Source of the DNA: Drechslerella dactyloides
Lineage: Eukaryota; Ascomycota; Orbiliomycetes; Orbiliales; Orbiliaceae
Reading direction: 5' to 3'
DNA: 64,000 nucleotides
Assembly (NCBI GenBank): GCA_020064725.1
Contig: JAGTWJ010000008.1
Span: forward strand, 992,001 to 1,056,000
Shown here: positions 32,865 through 45,110 of the stretch, one piece after another
Numbering within the stretch: the first letter of the stretch is position 1
How the letters are laid out: every line of letters begins with the position of its first letter
The notes under the pieces: model-generated
Told to the model about the DNA's origin: nothing
The model's database searches: none
The model's input: the letters and a program-made list of their open reading frames with translations, nothing else
Position numbers and translations under genes: made by a program

Positions 32865-35800
32865 ATGAAGGACAAGGACGCAGCCACGATAGTATCCGTA
32901 CGTACCAAGGCCCCATCTCTCGCTTCTCATGCACGGCTTAGTGCCGCCCAGCGAATTCGTGCTGACATGATGTCTCGCGCGGCGTGTTACAGCTCAACGG
33001 GAAATGGATATCACACACGCACACCGTGTTCGCTTACCGTACGACGCCCGCCGGCCCTCTCACATCACACCTCGCCTCGGCGTGATTCTTGCCGCTGCTC
33101 TGCTATGCTACGTTGATACGCATCGAGGACGTTGTTAGGGACGCGATTGGGGCTAACGTTTTTTTTTGCTCGGCTGTTTTGCGGATAGTGGGGTTTATCG
33201 GCGCCTTGATTGTTGGAGTGTATGGATTGATCCGGACTCTCTAGAGCTTGCGCGCATGCTCGCGGTTTGCGAATCAGCTCGCTGACTGGAGGCTCTGTTC
33301 TGTAGAAACCTGCATTATCACAAAATCGTCAAGAACGAGTACTATGTGAGTCTGCAGCCCGTTGGACAGCTATCTACGATGCAATTGGGACGTGAAGCTG
33401 ACCGCATGTCGTCAACCAGGGATATCCCCAAGAGTGGTTTCCGTCGGTGTCCGCGACGATCGGTGACCGATACCCCGAGAGATCGGTCTTCCAGATTTGC
33501 ATCGCCCTGACATCCGGTACGACCGCCTTCATTCCCCGTGTGAACGAGGCCTCCGTCAACTGACGGCTCATCTCCACCTCTAGGACCTCGGTTCATGCTC
33601 GTCCTGCTATGGTACTACCTGACCGGACGACCCGGCGCCTCGCTGCCCAAGTTTGTGGCATTCGTGGGCGTCGCGCGGACGTTTTTGTGCGGCGGATGGG
33701 TGTATATCACCTCGACCGACGATCACGACTGGCACGACATCTTTATGATCTCCTACCTTGTCCTGACGCTGCCGTGGACGCTCGGCTGCCTTGCGACCTC
33801 GCCCGTGAACCTCAAGGCCGTCAAGTATCGGAAGATCCTCGCGAGCCTGTTCTTCGGCACCCTGGTACCCTTGATCTACTTTTTCATCCAGCACAAGGTC
33901 CACAAGGTGCCCGGAGGTAAATCGACCCCACTGCCTCGATTGCAGTCGAGTCCTGCATGCATACTAGAACCAGGCTAACGGACGACCCTTTGAATCTCAC
34001 AGCATACACAGTATACGCCTTCTTCGAGTGGTCGCTGATATTATATGACGTGGGGTTTGATGCTGTTACTGCTCTTGATTTTGAAGGCTTTGAGCTGCGT
34101 CTCGTTGACACTAAGGGCGGTTTCAACAGAGGGTATGTGAAAAACTTCCCAATGTAGCTACCGATACACTTCGGGTCCTCCATTCACCGCATGTCATTAT
34201 CAAACTCTACATACCCCTCCCATTTGCACGATTTCCTTTCTGCAAATTAGAATGCTTGCTGTAAACAGTTGGCCAACAAAACAGTATGTTCTAAAACAAA
34301 GTGAAACCCTGGTGAGGTATAGATCCGCTCAAATGGCCGATGTCTATGCCGAAGACTCAAAGTAAGCCATCCGAGATGCTAGTTTATATTCCTTCGTCTT
34401 TTTTCATTAGAGATTGACATTTAGGGCAGGAAAGAAAGGCGGCCGCTGGCGCAGGAGCTTACCAATGCTTTCTCATGGCCTGCTATGATTGATACCTTGA
34501 GCGATGTTTATCTTGGTGTACGTGATCATCTTTCCGATATCTATAGATTGACGTATACTGACTCGTGCAGTTCGTGTTCTGGTCCGTTCTGACGTCGCTG
34601 GGAGTTGTCGTCTGGTGTATGGATACCCCACACTCGAGCACTGCGACGACTTGATCTGACCGTTCTCTTAGACTTCCCGCTATGGCATATGGGTATCTCG
34701 GGATACGAGGTGGCCATCCTCGCCACTATCTCGCCTTACCTGCTGACCAACAGCGTTGTCCGAAAAACCGTCTTTTCGAATCTCCATTTTGTCTATATAG
34801 GCTCTCTGACGACTCTTGTCGCCTTTCTGGTTACTACGCCAGAGGTCCGCCTCTTCCTTACCACGACCGGCTTGTTCTTCGCGTGCTTGGCTTGGGCGTC
34901 GGACTTCAGTCTCGGAAGCACAACGAACAAGCTGGACATTAAGACAGCGGCGTTCTCCCTCGGCCTCATCATGTCCAGCGTCGCCAAGTTTGCGAATCAG
35001 ACGAACAACCCCATTTGGCCGCTGATGAACGCCATCAATGGCGGGTGGAACAAGATCGGATTGGTCTTGACTGTGCTTGCTATCGCTCGTGTTCATTTCA
35101 GACAGCCGTCGCACCCTCCCGTAGATACGACAATGTATACTGGGAAGGACGGCTCGAAATACCTAGCCGCCATTGGCCTTGGCGGCTTGCTCTTCGCCTT
35201 GCACTCGCTGCTATCCGACTCGAGCACGATGATAACGTGGGTCTGGGATGGGTACCCGGTCAAGGGACCGCTAGCCGCCCCCCACGGCGCCTACACTCTC
35301 CTCGCTATGGGTGGCGGATTCCTGATCGGCCTGCTGCGACAAGAAATCGCGACAAGCCCGGGCTTTTTCGCAGCCGGCTGCATCGGCGCTTTCTTCCTGC
35401 AGTCCTTCCATGGATGGTGGGGATACTACGGTGCCTTGGTACTCACCGTCTACCTGATGGCCATCGTTCCATCCTTCATCCAGTCATGTGCGCGCTACCC
35501 GCCCGGCTCGACCTTTGGCACAGCGTTCATGGTCTACAATCTCCTCGTCCTCGCCCACGTCTGGGTCGTTGCCTACGCCTTCGTCCCCGGCGGCTTCCTG
35601 CTGCGCGAACGAACATGGCTCGTCATGACGATCACCATGGCGCTCATCGGCACCGGTCTTTCCGTCATCGTGTCGAACACACGGGGCAACTCGCACATCA
35701 AATCCCGCAGCGAGTACGGCATCAGCGGCGTCCGCCGAACGTCCCGCTCGTACTTCATCTACGCCCTCGCGGGCCTGGAGCTGCTCGCCGTGTCGATCGC

Positions 35801-36792
35801 CTACCTCCGCTTCCCGCGGTACGACTACAAGCCGTACCATCCCGAGGAGAAGCTCGTGACGGCCGGCATCTGGACGGTGCATTTCGCGCTGGACAACGAC
35901 ATGTGGTCGTCGGAACGTCGTATGCGGGATTTGATCAAGGAGATGGAGCTGGACGTGATCGGACTGCTCGAATCGGACCTGCAGCGCATCATCATGGGCA
36001 ATCGCGACATGACGCAGTTCCTCGCCGAGGACCTGGGCATGTACGCGGACTTTGGCCCGGGCCCGAACAAGCACACCTGGGGCGCGGCGCTGCTGTCCAA
36101 GTTCCCGATCGTCAACTCGACGCACCACCTGCTTCCGTCCCCGGTCGGCGAGCTGGCCCCCGCCATCCTCGCCACCCTGGACATGTACGGCACCATGGTG
36201 GACGTGCTCGTCTTCCACAGCGGGCAAGAGGAGGACGCGGAGGACCGCCGGCTGCAAAGCCTGGGCATCAGCAAGCTGATGGGCGACTCGCCCCGCCCGC
36301 TGATCCTGCTCAGCTATCTGGTCACGAAGCCGAAGAAGGGCAACTACAACACGTACGTGAGCACCGAAAGCAGGATGAACGACATTGACGCCACGGACTG
36401 GGACCGTTGGTGCGAATACATCCTGTACAGGGACCTACACCGCGTTGGCTACGCCCGGGTCAGCCGGTCGTCCATCACGGACACGGAGCTGCAGGTGGGC
36501 AAGTTTGTCGTGGGCAGCGGGCAACAGTCGACGGAGGAGCAGGTCGACGAGGACGAGATGCGCGAGGGACTAAGGTTCCCTCCGCAGTTCCGAGGCGACG
36601 GGGTGCGGGGGCACAGGTACCATGTGTTCGATAAGCCGAGGTGAGCGAATTTTTCTTTATCTCTCTGCACGTCGTCCATCTTCCTCTTCATCCACCCATA
36701 CGTGCATGCTGTCGTGCCTAGGATTTCCTCCTACGGCTCGGCTGTTCTGACTCATTGGCTAATCTGGGCGTTCCTGCAGGTATTTCCGTTGA
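32865..36792 (+). CDS. cwh43: Cwh43, ceramide-remodelling protein of GPI anchors
   Basis: Predicted join 32865-32897, 32993-33038, 33189-33219, 33306-33345, 33420-33516, 33584-33916, 34003-34132, 34251-34283, 34324-34362, 34430-34517, 34571-34616, 34672-36640, 36780-36792, giving 965 aa (yeast 953). All thirteen exons keep phase, several of them only 31-46 nt. N-terminal part (about 1-240): Frag1/DRAM/Sfk1 domain, with NGKWISHTHTVFAY, HYHKIVKNEYYGYPQEWFPSVSATIGDRYPERS split over exons 4 and 5. Middle: many membrane spans from PLWHMGISGYEVAI onward. C-terminal part (about 705-965): exonuclease/endonuclease/phosphatase-like domain (GIWTVHFALDNDMW, ELDVIGLLESD, HTWGAALLSKFPI, LVFHSG). Cwh43 replaces diacylglycerol of GPI anchors by ceramide in the ER. 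It lies divergently to utp6. Confidence 0.94.
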
Positions 36793-37824
36793 TATCCATC
36801 CTATCGATAACCATAACAAGGACATTGTAAGACGGTGCGGCACAAAGGGCGGTGGTATCGGCCTGCGGTTGGCGATGCACGCATAAGCTTGGCAGCATTG
36901 CTTGTGAAGGCCCCAAAGCCATCGGGGAGGGGAGCCTTAAAGGGGGGTATTCTTGGAAGGAAAGCTATTATACATATTTTACTTACTTACACTGCTCTCT
37001 TAGCTCGTTTCAAGCCCTCTTTTTCCCTTCCGTGTACGTATTTATGTATGTATGTAGGTTATTCATTCGCAGATGCACACGCATTCACAGTAGTATACAT
37101 GCTGTGCGACGCACTTTGCTTAATGTGTCTGTTTGTTTTCGCACCGGAGGGTATATATATATATAATAGTTTATGTAACGCTATCCTAACGGTCGACTTT
37201 GTCAAGGGAACATTGACATTTCACATTGACATTAATGACATCAAGCTACTTGCTTGGTTGCTAGCGTGCGTCGGATCGGGTTTCTCGTCTGAAGGATCGA
37301 GTGCCGGTGGGATGGACGTATGCACGCATGCACGCATGCAATGGTTGGCTGTGTGCATGTGTCTTGGCCATGGGGACGGCATTGACGTGCATGAATTCTT
37401 TTTTCATTTGATATTGATGTTAACGGTAACTTGAGATGGGCTCTGCCCAGAATAGTCGCTATGCATACCGCCATCTTAAGGTAATTTCCCCAGCGGGTGA
37501 TACAACGCGTGCTTTGTGTAAAAATACCACGACGAGCTCGCGAGCTCACGAACGGTATCGATATCCGCTTGCCGGCACCGGAATCAAGCGTCCTGTCACT
37601 CATCATGCAGTCTCGGATATACACACAGTATATCCGTCCCATAGCCGTACCACCAGGCATGGAAGTGCAGCATGCATAACGTTGATAATAACCTAAGGGA
37701 CTACGTAGACGACGTCCGCGTATACCATGATATGACTACATTGTCCAGATAGATGTATGTACAAAGACCTAATGTAACAGTAAATATACACAAGAAGACC
37801 GCGGTCGACTGTTCACTCGACCAA
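36793..37824. other. Intergenic between convergent cwh43 and PPR gene
   Basis: T-rich and TATATA-rich DNA with GCATGC runs (37320-37340). No open frame with recognisable content; 36835-37434 is open but low in coding character. Confidence 0.5.
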
Positions 37825-40800
37825 TCAGGTCATCCCCATCCTCTGCCGCTCCAGATTCCGATACCGCGCCTTCGCATTCTTGTTGAACGTCTCCTCGACC
37901 TCCCACTCCGTCACCTGCAGCATCCGGAACACCCGCGCCGCCATCTCGTCAAGGCCGTACCGCACCAGAACACCCGTAAACACACCCACCCGCTTCGCGA
38001 ACAGCCGCGGCGAGTCGATGTCCCACGTCGTCGTCTCCATCGTCTTCTCGAACCGCTGGTACGCACCTGCAATGTCGTCGCAGTGCGCGAGCGTGTTGAT
38101 CGCCATCGCCTCGGCCATGAGACTCCACACCTGCCGCACCTTGGGCCGCACGGCCAGCGCCTCGGGGAAGTCGCGCGCGAGACGGTCGTAGTCGCCGATG
38201 GCGATGCGCGCGAACTCGAGGTCCTTCGTCTCGAACGCGGCCCGCAGCGCCGGGAAGATCTCGAGAGGGCTGAGCGGGTGCTGGAGGTAGTCGAACTCGA
38301 ACCGCTCGTCCGGGTCGACGGCCGTGTCGAGTTGGGCGCCCTGCGCGAATTCGGCGAAGGTCATTTTCGTCTTCTGCTGGTATTCTGGGAAGAGGGACTT
38401 TCTGCCGCGGAAGCCCGTTGCGAGGGCGAGGTAGCGGTAGGCCTTCTTGAAGGTTTCGTGGAAGCCGTGGACGACGAGCAGGCGGAGGAACAGGCGCTGC
38501 GTGTGCAGGGTGATGAGCTGCGGTTGGTACTTGCGCAGGTGCTGGTACTGCAGATCTACGACGGCGAGGAGCTCGCCGGCTGTCGTTGGTGGGACGGGCG
38601 GCATTGGTATCTGGTACTTTTCGTGCTTCGGGTCGAGTTGTGCGGCTTCCGGAACGGCGGTCGTGTCTTCTTCGGACTTGATCTCCGTCGGTGCGGAGTC
38701 CGGTCCTTCGCCGTCGCGGATAGAAGACAGACCGCTATCCAACGCTAGCGTTTCCATAATGTCGATGGGCAGCTTGTCGTACACTGGCAGCCCGATCGAA
38801 ACGGCGTTCTCGTCCGACGGGTCGACTCGAGCTTGCAACATGGCCGTAAAGTAGTCTCTGATCAAGTCCCTGGTGGGCCGCAGCTCCGGCTTCGACAGCA
38901 TCTTGTCGAACACCGCGAGGGTAGCATCTATCCTCCCTGCCGACGCGCACGCCTTCATCAGGGCTCCGAACAGCTCGTCGGAGAATTCCATGCCGGTTTC
39001 AAGGTACTCCCGCACCAAGAGCAGCAGTTTGCCATAGTAATCCGGCCGCCGCTCGTAGATCTGGGCGAGGAACCCGTACGTTTCGTGATTCGGCTTTGGC
39101 GCACCGTCCGTGCCGTGTTTCATGGCCAGGTAGACGTATTCGGCCTCCTCTGCCATGGCGGAGTTCTTGAACGCGTACAGCAGCGAGTTGTGCACGGAGG
39201 GCGATTTGAGCGGCTTGTTGATGACAAAGTTCTCGTAATTGTTGAAGAGGGCGACGACGAGATCTATCCGTCCAGTGTCCGCGTAGATCTGCATCAGATG
39301 CCCGTACGCCAGCTCATCGAAGCCTATTTTAGCCACTTCGCTGATCACAGAGTCGAGTTCCTGTACTAGACTTTGGTCTCTGCGGCACGCCGAGCGATAC
39401 GCTCTAAGGAGATGCGAGGGATTCAGATTTACGCCCGCTTGATTATAACACAGCACGTTAGCAACCATAGCTCCCATCGATAGCAAATTGATCTCGGCCG
39501 GAATCGAGCTATACTAACCTTGCTGGCATATTTTCATAACCCGCCGTACCTGCGCAATGTTACCCGCAAAGGCCATCGGAATTACCAGAGCCTCACCGAG
39601 CTCTCTGGTTATCTGCAGACGCCTGCTTTCAAGAGCCTCGATGATCTTCTCGCCGTTCGCAACGACGCTGTTCGTTTGCATTCTCCGAAGCAGTACCACC
39701 CACTCGTCGGGTGTCAACGAGGTGATCAAAGTGTCGGGAAGGTCCAGCTTTGCACTCAACCCGTACTTTTCCGCACGTCGAAGCTTCGCATTGATCCCGT
39801 CGGGGAATTTATGGCTGAACATCCTGGTATCCACCGTCACGTATGTGAGCTGGCTCGGGATCCGGAGTTCGGTGAACGCAGTCGCAATCTGCTGCACGTC
39901 GATTTCCTCCGTCGGTTCTTGTCGAGGTACGTCCTACAAGACATATCAGCATCCTATATCCTCTCTGCAAACCTCTGCAACCCGCTGCGAAGAATCATAC
40001 CTGGAATCTGGACAGCAGCTTCTGCCGCAGAGCCTGGTCTATCGGCGGTACTGCTCTATCCGCGCGCTCTAGCAGCTCCGTTCCCGCATTACCCCGACGG
40101 TCAATCTCGTCCGGCTGCCATTTATGCACCGGTGTTCTGCTGCCCCAGTATGTTCCCACCAGCTCCTTGATTTCATTGGCCTCGCCGACTCCTTGCCTGC
40201 GGATGAACTTTCCCACGCTCGGGTTGTAGCCGTATTGGTGGTGGCCCGGCCCTACATCCTCGTCGCCGGTGACGTTGGATTCTACGGGCCCCCTCTGTGC
40301 CAACATCGGCCTGTAGGTAATGGGCGCCTTTGCAGCAGCAGCATTCGGAGGGCGGAATAGGCGAAATGCAGTTTTCGCCCGCTTCGATTTTTTCGGCTTT
40401 GCGGCGTCCGTCGCTGGCGATGGCTCTTCGTTCGATTCGCCCGGTGTCGTCGCGATTGCGGTCCCTTCTTCTTCCGCAGCGTCTTCGAGCGCTATCTTCC
40501 TGGTCTTCCAGTCGTCAAGCTTGTTCCTTCGCTCCTGGTATCTGTGTCCGGTCATATCGTACGAAGGTCCGACAAAGTCCATTTTTATTCTAAACGGAGC
40601 CTGCGGTTCCTCCTGCGGCGCCGCGGACGGGCCCTGCTCAATTTCCACCCCATCCTGCGCAGAAGCCTCTACTGTCGACGCGGATTCCGGACCTGTAGCA
40701 TCTCCCGTTCCTTCAGGTGGCGAAGACTCGACAGAGGAAGAGAAGTTGCGTCGGTTCGGAAGGTATCTTATCGCGCCAGGTCGCGGCCACCATGAAACCG

Positions 40801-40852
40801 GCCCTCCGACGACGAGTCGTTTCCGGAGGATGGCATGGTGCTGCCTTAGCAT
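37825..40852 (-). CDS. Mitochondrial pentatricopeptide-repeat-type protein
   Basis: Predicted join on the minus strand: 40852-40001, 39933-39519, 39437-37825, giving 959 aa. The N-terminus (MLRQHHAILRKRLVVGG ... NRRNFSSS) is a classical mitochondrial presequence with a processing-like RNFSSS. A low-complexity region follows (about 40-190), then helical-repeat sequence: FDELAYGHLMQIYADTGRID, SVHNSLLYAFKNSAMAEEAEYVY, PNHETYGFLAQIYERR, LFGALMKACASAGRIDATLAVFDKM. These have PPR spacing and the N/S-Y...A pattern. Fungal PPR proteins bind mitochondrial RNAs to control stability, processing or translation; the target here is unknown. An upstream in-frame GTG at 40882 is not used because ATG 40852 starts the presequence. 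The second intron has a GCTAAC branch. Confidence 0.82.
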
Positions 40853-41622
40853 AGGTGCTGTAGTAAACTGTGTCGGCGTCACCGGTCCGAGCCCTCCACC
40901 ATGCTCGTCGGCGGGGATCCAATGGGTTGATGTCGCGATACGTCGTCGGCGTGTAGGTTTGTCGTTAACTTTCCGAAATTTTATATGCCTTTAGCGTCGG
41001 CTTGGCTGGGATGTCTGGAACCGAGATAGAGAACTACACAACACAATAGTACTGCAAATACCACGACACTACTATTGTCCAATAGCGTTCGCTCATCCTC
41101 GCTGCAGGTTCTCCGCGGAGAAGATGCAAAGAAAATGTGAAGAAGATGCGAAGAAGACGTAGTCTCAGGAAGATGCGGAGAACTCGCAAAGAAGACTCAG
41201 GCAACTTGCAAAAAGACTCTGGCAGCGCAATAAGCAACAACAAAGCATACCTTCGAAAGCTTTTACGTTGCAAAACTTTGGGTCATTTTGATAATGTTGC
41301 CAATATTGTTGGAAGGAGTGGCATCGTCCCCGATCTAGCCTGACGAAAAAATATAAGGGTGAGGTCCTCAGGTGCTCCTTACCTATATTATACAGAGCAG
41401 GCGATGTACACTATACCCGAGAGGACGAAAGCCTACGAATATCCTCCAAGCGGGGAGGTCTACGAAGTATAGGAGTAAAGGAAATCATGATTATGCTATT
41501 AGTTTGCCCCCCTATAGTATCTAAAAAGAAAAGGAAAAAAGGAAACGAAAAGAAAGAAGAAAAGAAAAAGAAAAAGAAACAAAAAACGAGAATCGCAAGA
41601 CAACAGATCACTTCACTGTAGC
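40853..41622. other. Intergenic between PPR gene and prefoldin gene
   Basis: Upstream region of the PPR gene. Two purine-rich stretches stand out: GAAGATGCGAAGAAGA-type repeats at about 41115-41220 and an A/G tract at about 41525-41582, the latter just after the prefoldin stop. No gene supported. Confidence 0.5.
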
Positions 41623-42424
41623 CTTCTCCTTCTCCTTCCGCTGCAAACTGATGTTCCAGTTGTACATGCGGCTCGTGTTGACTTCCAGTGTCTGCGAATC
41701 CACAAGTCAGCATGCAATTACATGTTAAAGCCTATCGAGAAGTGTAGGTAGAGATCAGAGGCTCGTGACTTACTGTGATCTGCTGTCTCAGAAAGTCAAT
41801 ATCCTCCTCGCAGTTGCGAAGAGACTCTTGAGCAGCCGACAGCTTCTGCTTCAGCATCGTGATCGCCTCTTCATTAGGGTATGCAAGCATAACATTCGCC
41901 TATCAAAGCTATCGCGTCAGCACTGGATTAATCGCCGATATAATTGCAGGGTTCTACATACACCGAGCCAGAGGTAGACTTCGGAGGGGGCAACAACTGA
42001 CGCCTTGGCGTAGAGAGTATCGGACAATTCGAACATAGTAGAAACAGGCTCCTCGTCCCCCTTCTTGTTCCTGTTATCTAAAAATTGAACCATCTGCAGC
42101 GTCTTCTTAATATCTGGAATCTTCTCCTTCAATCCTGCCGCTCTACGGGCATTCGATTCCATCATGTATGTATATTTCCTGTCACCGTGGTCAGTTGCGT
42201 AGACGGCCGAGAAGGATGGGCGAGCGAGAATACGTACGCAATCATCTCACTAAACTTTCGAATGGCAGGTTCAATTTCCTGCTTGCTTGTGACAAAGTCT
42301 TCAACATTCTCGATAAAGGGTGCTTCAGGTATACCCCTTGGGTTGGTTTTCGTTTCCGCCCTATCGCAAGTCTCAGCGTATGGGATGGAGATGGCCTAGC
42401 GGACGGAGGGAGCTCTACGTACAT
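41623..42424 (-). CDS. pac10: Prefoldin subunit 3 (Pac10/Gim2/VBP1 family)
   Basis: Predicted join on the minus strand: 42424-42423, 42360-42238, 42178-41962, 41899-41774, 41691-41623, giving 178 aa. Prefoldin is the cytosolic hexamer that hands unfolded actin and tubulin to the chaperonin TRiC; this is an alpha-type subunit with two coiled coils. Blocks: NPRGIPEAPFIENVEDFV, EPAIRKFSEMIAKYTYM, AAGLKEKIPDIKKTLQMVQFL (first helix), SEVYLWLGANVMLAYPNEEA (hairpin), then the second helix. No in-frame ATG precedes NPRG in exon 2, but joining AT at 42424-42423 to the G at 42360 makes ATG GCG GAA, so the start codon itself is interrupted by a 62-nt intron (GTACGT donor, GATAG acceptor). Its first bases overlap the end of the upstream reading frame. 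Confidence 0.88.
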
Positions 42425-44616
42425 CTTGGCCGCTCCTTATGACGAGTCTACCTTTTGGATCCTGAGGTAATGCAGCAACAGATCCAGGAGCCTCTAACTG
42501 ATGAACTTTCTTTTCGGTGAGAGCGGGAGCTGCAGAACCGGCCTCACCAGATATGTCTGTCTTGGTAGGAGCCGCTAGAGCAACAGAGTTGTGCTGTGGC
42601 TCTTCGTGGCTGATGTTGCGTAAAGCTTCAATTTTCTCTGCAAGTGAAGCTTCGCTCGACGATTCGCCCCCGTCCTCGCTTTGCTCGGTAGGTGGGTCTT
42701 CCGGGATGTCGGAAAGAGACGACTGAAATTTTCGCGAAGCTTTCTTGGGCCCGTCTGGAAGAGGGCCTGTGGTAACAGATTTCGGGTCAGTCAACAATGA
42801 AGAGTATTTTTGGAGTGTATTCTGAGGCGGCGATGGCTGCTTGACAATATCCTCTGAAGATCGAACAGCTAGTTGTGAGCTGTCCGCGAGGAATGCGTCT
42901 TTGTGTGAAGGCTTCTCAGATTCCTTTACAGACTCTGGCCGCTCCGAATCGAGGGCAGATTCGTCGAAAACAGATTTGTATGCCTTAGCTGGTTGTTGTT
43001 GTTCAAGTACCTTGAGTTGATCCTGATATTTGACGATCGGACCGGAGTCGTCAAACCGGGTTGAGTGCTTTCGCGCGTGTGTTTGATTGCCTCCTGCAGG
43101 TGACGTTTCGCCGAGTGCGACTAAGTTTGTCGAGCGATAACGTCGTGGAATCGGGGCAGCGATGAACGGGTCGTTCTGGTGTATTTCCTCGTGTGGAGAA
43201 GCGGGTGGAGACGGAGTTGGAGGTGCAGTCGTCTTGACGATTGGTTCGGACTGGCTGTACTTGTAGAAGGGATTCGCGGTGTCAAACTTGACCGTGGATC
43301 GCGTCCTGAGTATGATCTGAGCAGGTCGCTTGATGTTGCGCCGGAAGAAGCTCAGGATGGGACGCGGGACGAATCGATCTCTCTTTCGAGGATATTCCCT
43401 GGTTTTGAGGATGGATGGTAGCGGCGGTGCAGCTGCAGCACGCTGAGAGGCAGGTGGAATGAAGTCAACGGGAACGGGAGAAAGCGGTCGAGTGCTTTTG
43501 GAGGCGTCGAAGCGCGGTAAGGCTGGCGTGTACGGAAACTGGGGTGGTGTCTCACGCGGGGTATTGGTGGGGTCCTGTTTGGAGGAACCTGGTTGTGATT
43601 GTGATTTGGTGGGAGCTGGAGACGGTGACGCGGTCAACAATTCGGCGTCGGATGAGGCTGTGGTTGGTCGTTCGGATTCTGATTCTGGTTCGGAGTCGGA
43701 GTCCGATAGGGTCTCCGAGAGCCGCAGGAAATCGTGGTCGTTGGAAAGAATCTCTCGGCCAAGGATGATCGGATTGGGTGTCCTTGTGCAGGGAGGGATC
43801 TGGTCGCTAGGCGGTGGAGGTGGAGAGCGTCGACGAAGGGTTCTCGATCTGAGGGGTTCGCCTGAGCTGATGTCGATGATGCCACCGGACGAAGATGAAG
43901 ATGGCTTCTTCAATCGGTTGAAGAAGGAGATCAGAGCCCGGGTGCGGCCAGCGCCTTTGCTGTCGTTGTTCTGCTGGTGGTGTGAGGTCGAAGCCGGAGT
44001 CAGCCACACAGTCACACCACACACACACACACAATGAATGAAGAGGTGAAGTCCGAAGAGGCTTGTCTCGCTTAAGCAGCTCGCTTAGCAGCCCCAACCG
44101 GCTGGAATTTTATTTTGCAAGTCGCAACTTCAAACTTCAACTTCCAACTTTGACGATATCATCTCACCGCGGGTAGGTTGCAAGTTTTCTCCGACAATTG
44201 GGGTTTCGCGTGCTCACCTTCTGGCCATCGACAGACGTTTCCGGCCCGCGAGCCTCGCCTCCGACCACCACCGCACCAGGGTACGCGTCCGCGACCCGGC
44301 CGATTACCGCGTCTGCACTGCTGTCAGTCGTCATCGTGAACGCGAACTTACGAAGCGTCTCGAGAAGAAAATCAATCGATTGAGGGATATCAAGAGAAAA
44401 CCAGGGAAGCACCAGCAGCTGATGGAGAGAGGAGTGTAGAGAGAGGGAAGGGAGACGATGAGAGAGAGCGAGAGAGGCCCTCTTGATAACTGCTTCCCTC
44501 GCGCCGGACGGCTTGCCAGCGCGCAGTAAACGTTCCATTTCTGCAATCAGACAAACGGCATCGACGCCCGCTCCCTTGCTTGCTGCTCCGCTGGCCCGTC
44601 TCGGCTTCCTGCCCAT
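42396..44616 (-). CDS. Hypothetical Ser/Pro-rich, largely disordered protein
   Basis: Tentative join on the minus strand: 44616-44218 and 43970-42396, giving about 657 aa. Exon 1 starts MGRKPRRASGAASKG. The large second exon is open for 525 codons and is rich in Ser, Pro, Glu and Lys: a Ser-Glu acidic patch (LSDSDSEPESESE), Pro-rich PPTPSPPASP, basic RKRDRFVPRPILSFFRRNIKR, and a C-terminal acidic stretch. No domain recognised; it may be a scaffold or a phosphorylated regulator. The exon 2 frame has no early ATG, which is why an upstream exon is needed; the join is phase-consistent (GTGAGC donor, CAG acceptor) but the two parts could also be separate genes. The stop at 42396-42398 lies inside the first intron of the prefoldin gene. 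Confidence 0.45.
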
Positions 44617-45110
44617 CCGTCATCCACTTTCCGGTCCGGTTTCCTCCCAAGCTTGAGCTGAACGTTCTGCCTGCCGCTCATTGGCGCTCCTGGGGCTCGG
44701 CGCATCTCTCTCCCTCCTCGGCCAAGACGCCCGCTAACTGGATATATACACCCACCTCCCCGGCGTCGACACTCGCATTCCTAACAATCGTCCCATCCCA
44801 ATCTCCTCCCTCTCGCCAGCTGAGACCTCGCAGGGATCCGGCGGGAAACCCAGCGGTCTGGGCACCGCTCGCGTTCGCTCCTCCAGGCAATCCGTGTCAC
44901 CTCGCACCGCAGCTGCCCAGCCAGCCGGAAGGAAACAGGGACGCCCTCCTGTTCGTCCATTTCCTCGGAGACATCCCAATCCCTGCTCCGGTTCTGTCCC
45001 GTGGATAGCTTCCTTTGCTACCGGACTATCTGGTTAATCGCTCGCGCGGGCAGACCGGACAATTGCCACCTGGCCTGTCTTGTAGACATTCGATCGGTCA
45101 CGCAGCGTAG
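44617..45110. promoter_or_regulatory. Divergent promoter between hypothetical gene and LETM1-like gene
   Basis: About 490 nt, C-rich with a TATATACA at about 44742. A 142-codon frame on the plus strand is Pro/Ala-rich and not conserved-looking; treated as leader. Confidence 0.5.

Noticed and set aside
35015..36388. 457-codon frame on the plus strand
   Set aside because: It is a shifted frame inside the large cwh43 exon, Arg/Pro/His-rich as expected from GC-rich third positions, and has no domain.
37753..38748. 331-codon frame on the plus strand
   Set aside because: Antisense to the third exon of the PPR gene; composition (Arg/Leu/Glu/Val runs) mirrors the sense codons and the sense frame has clear repeats.
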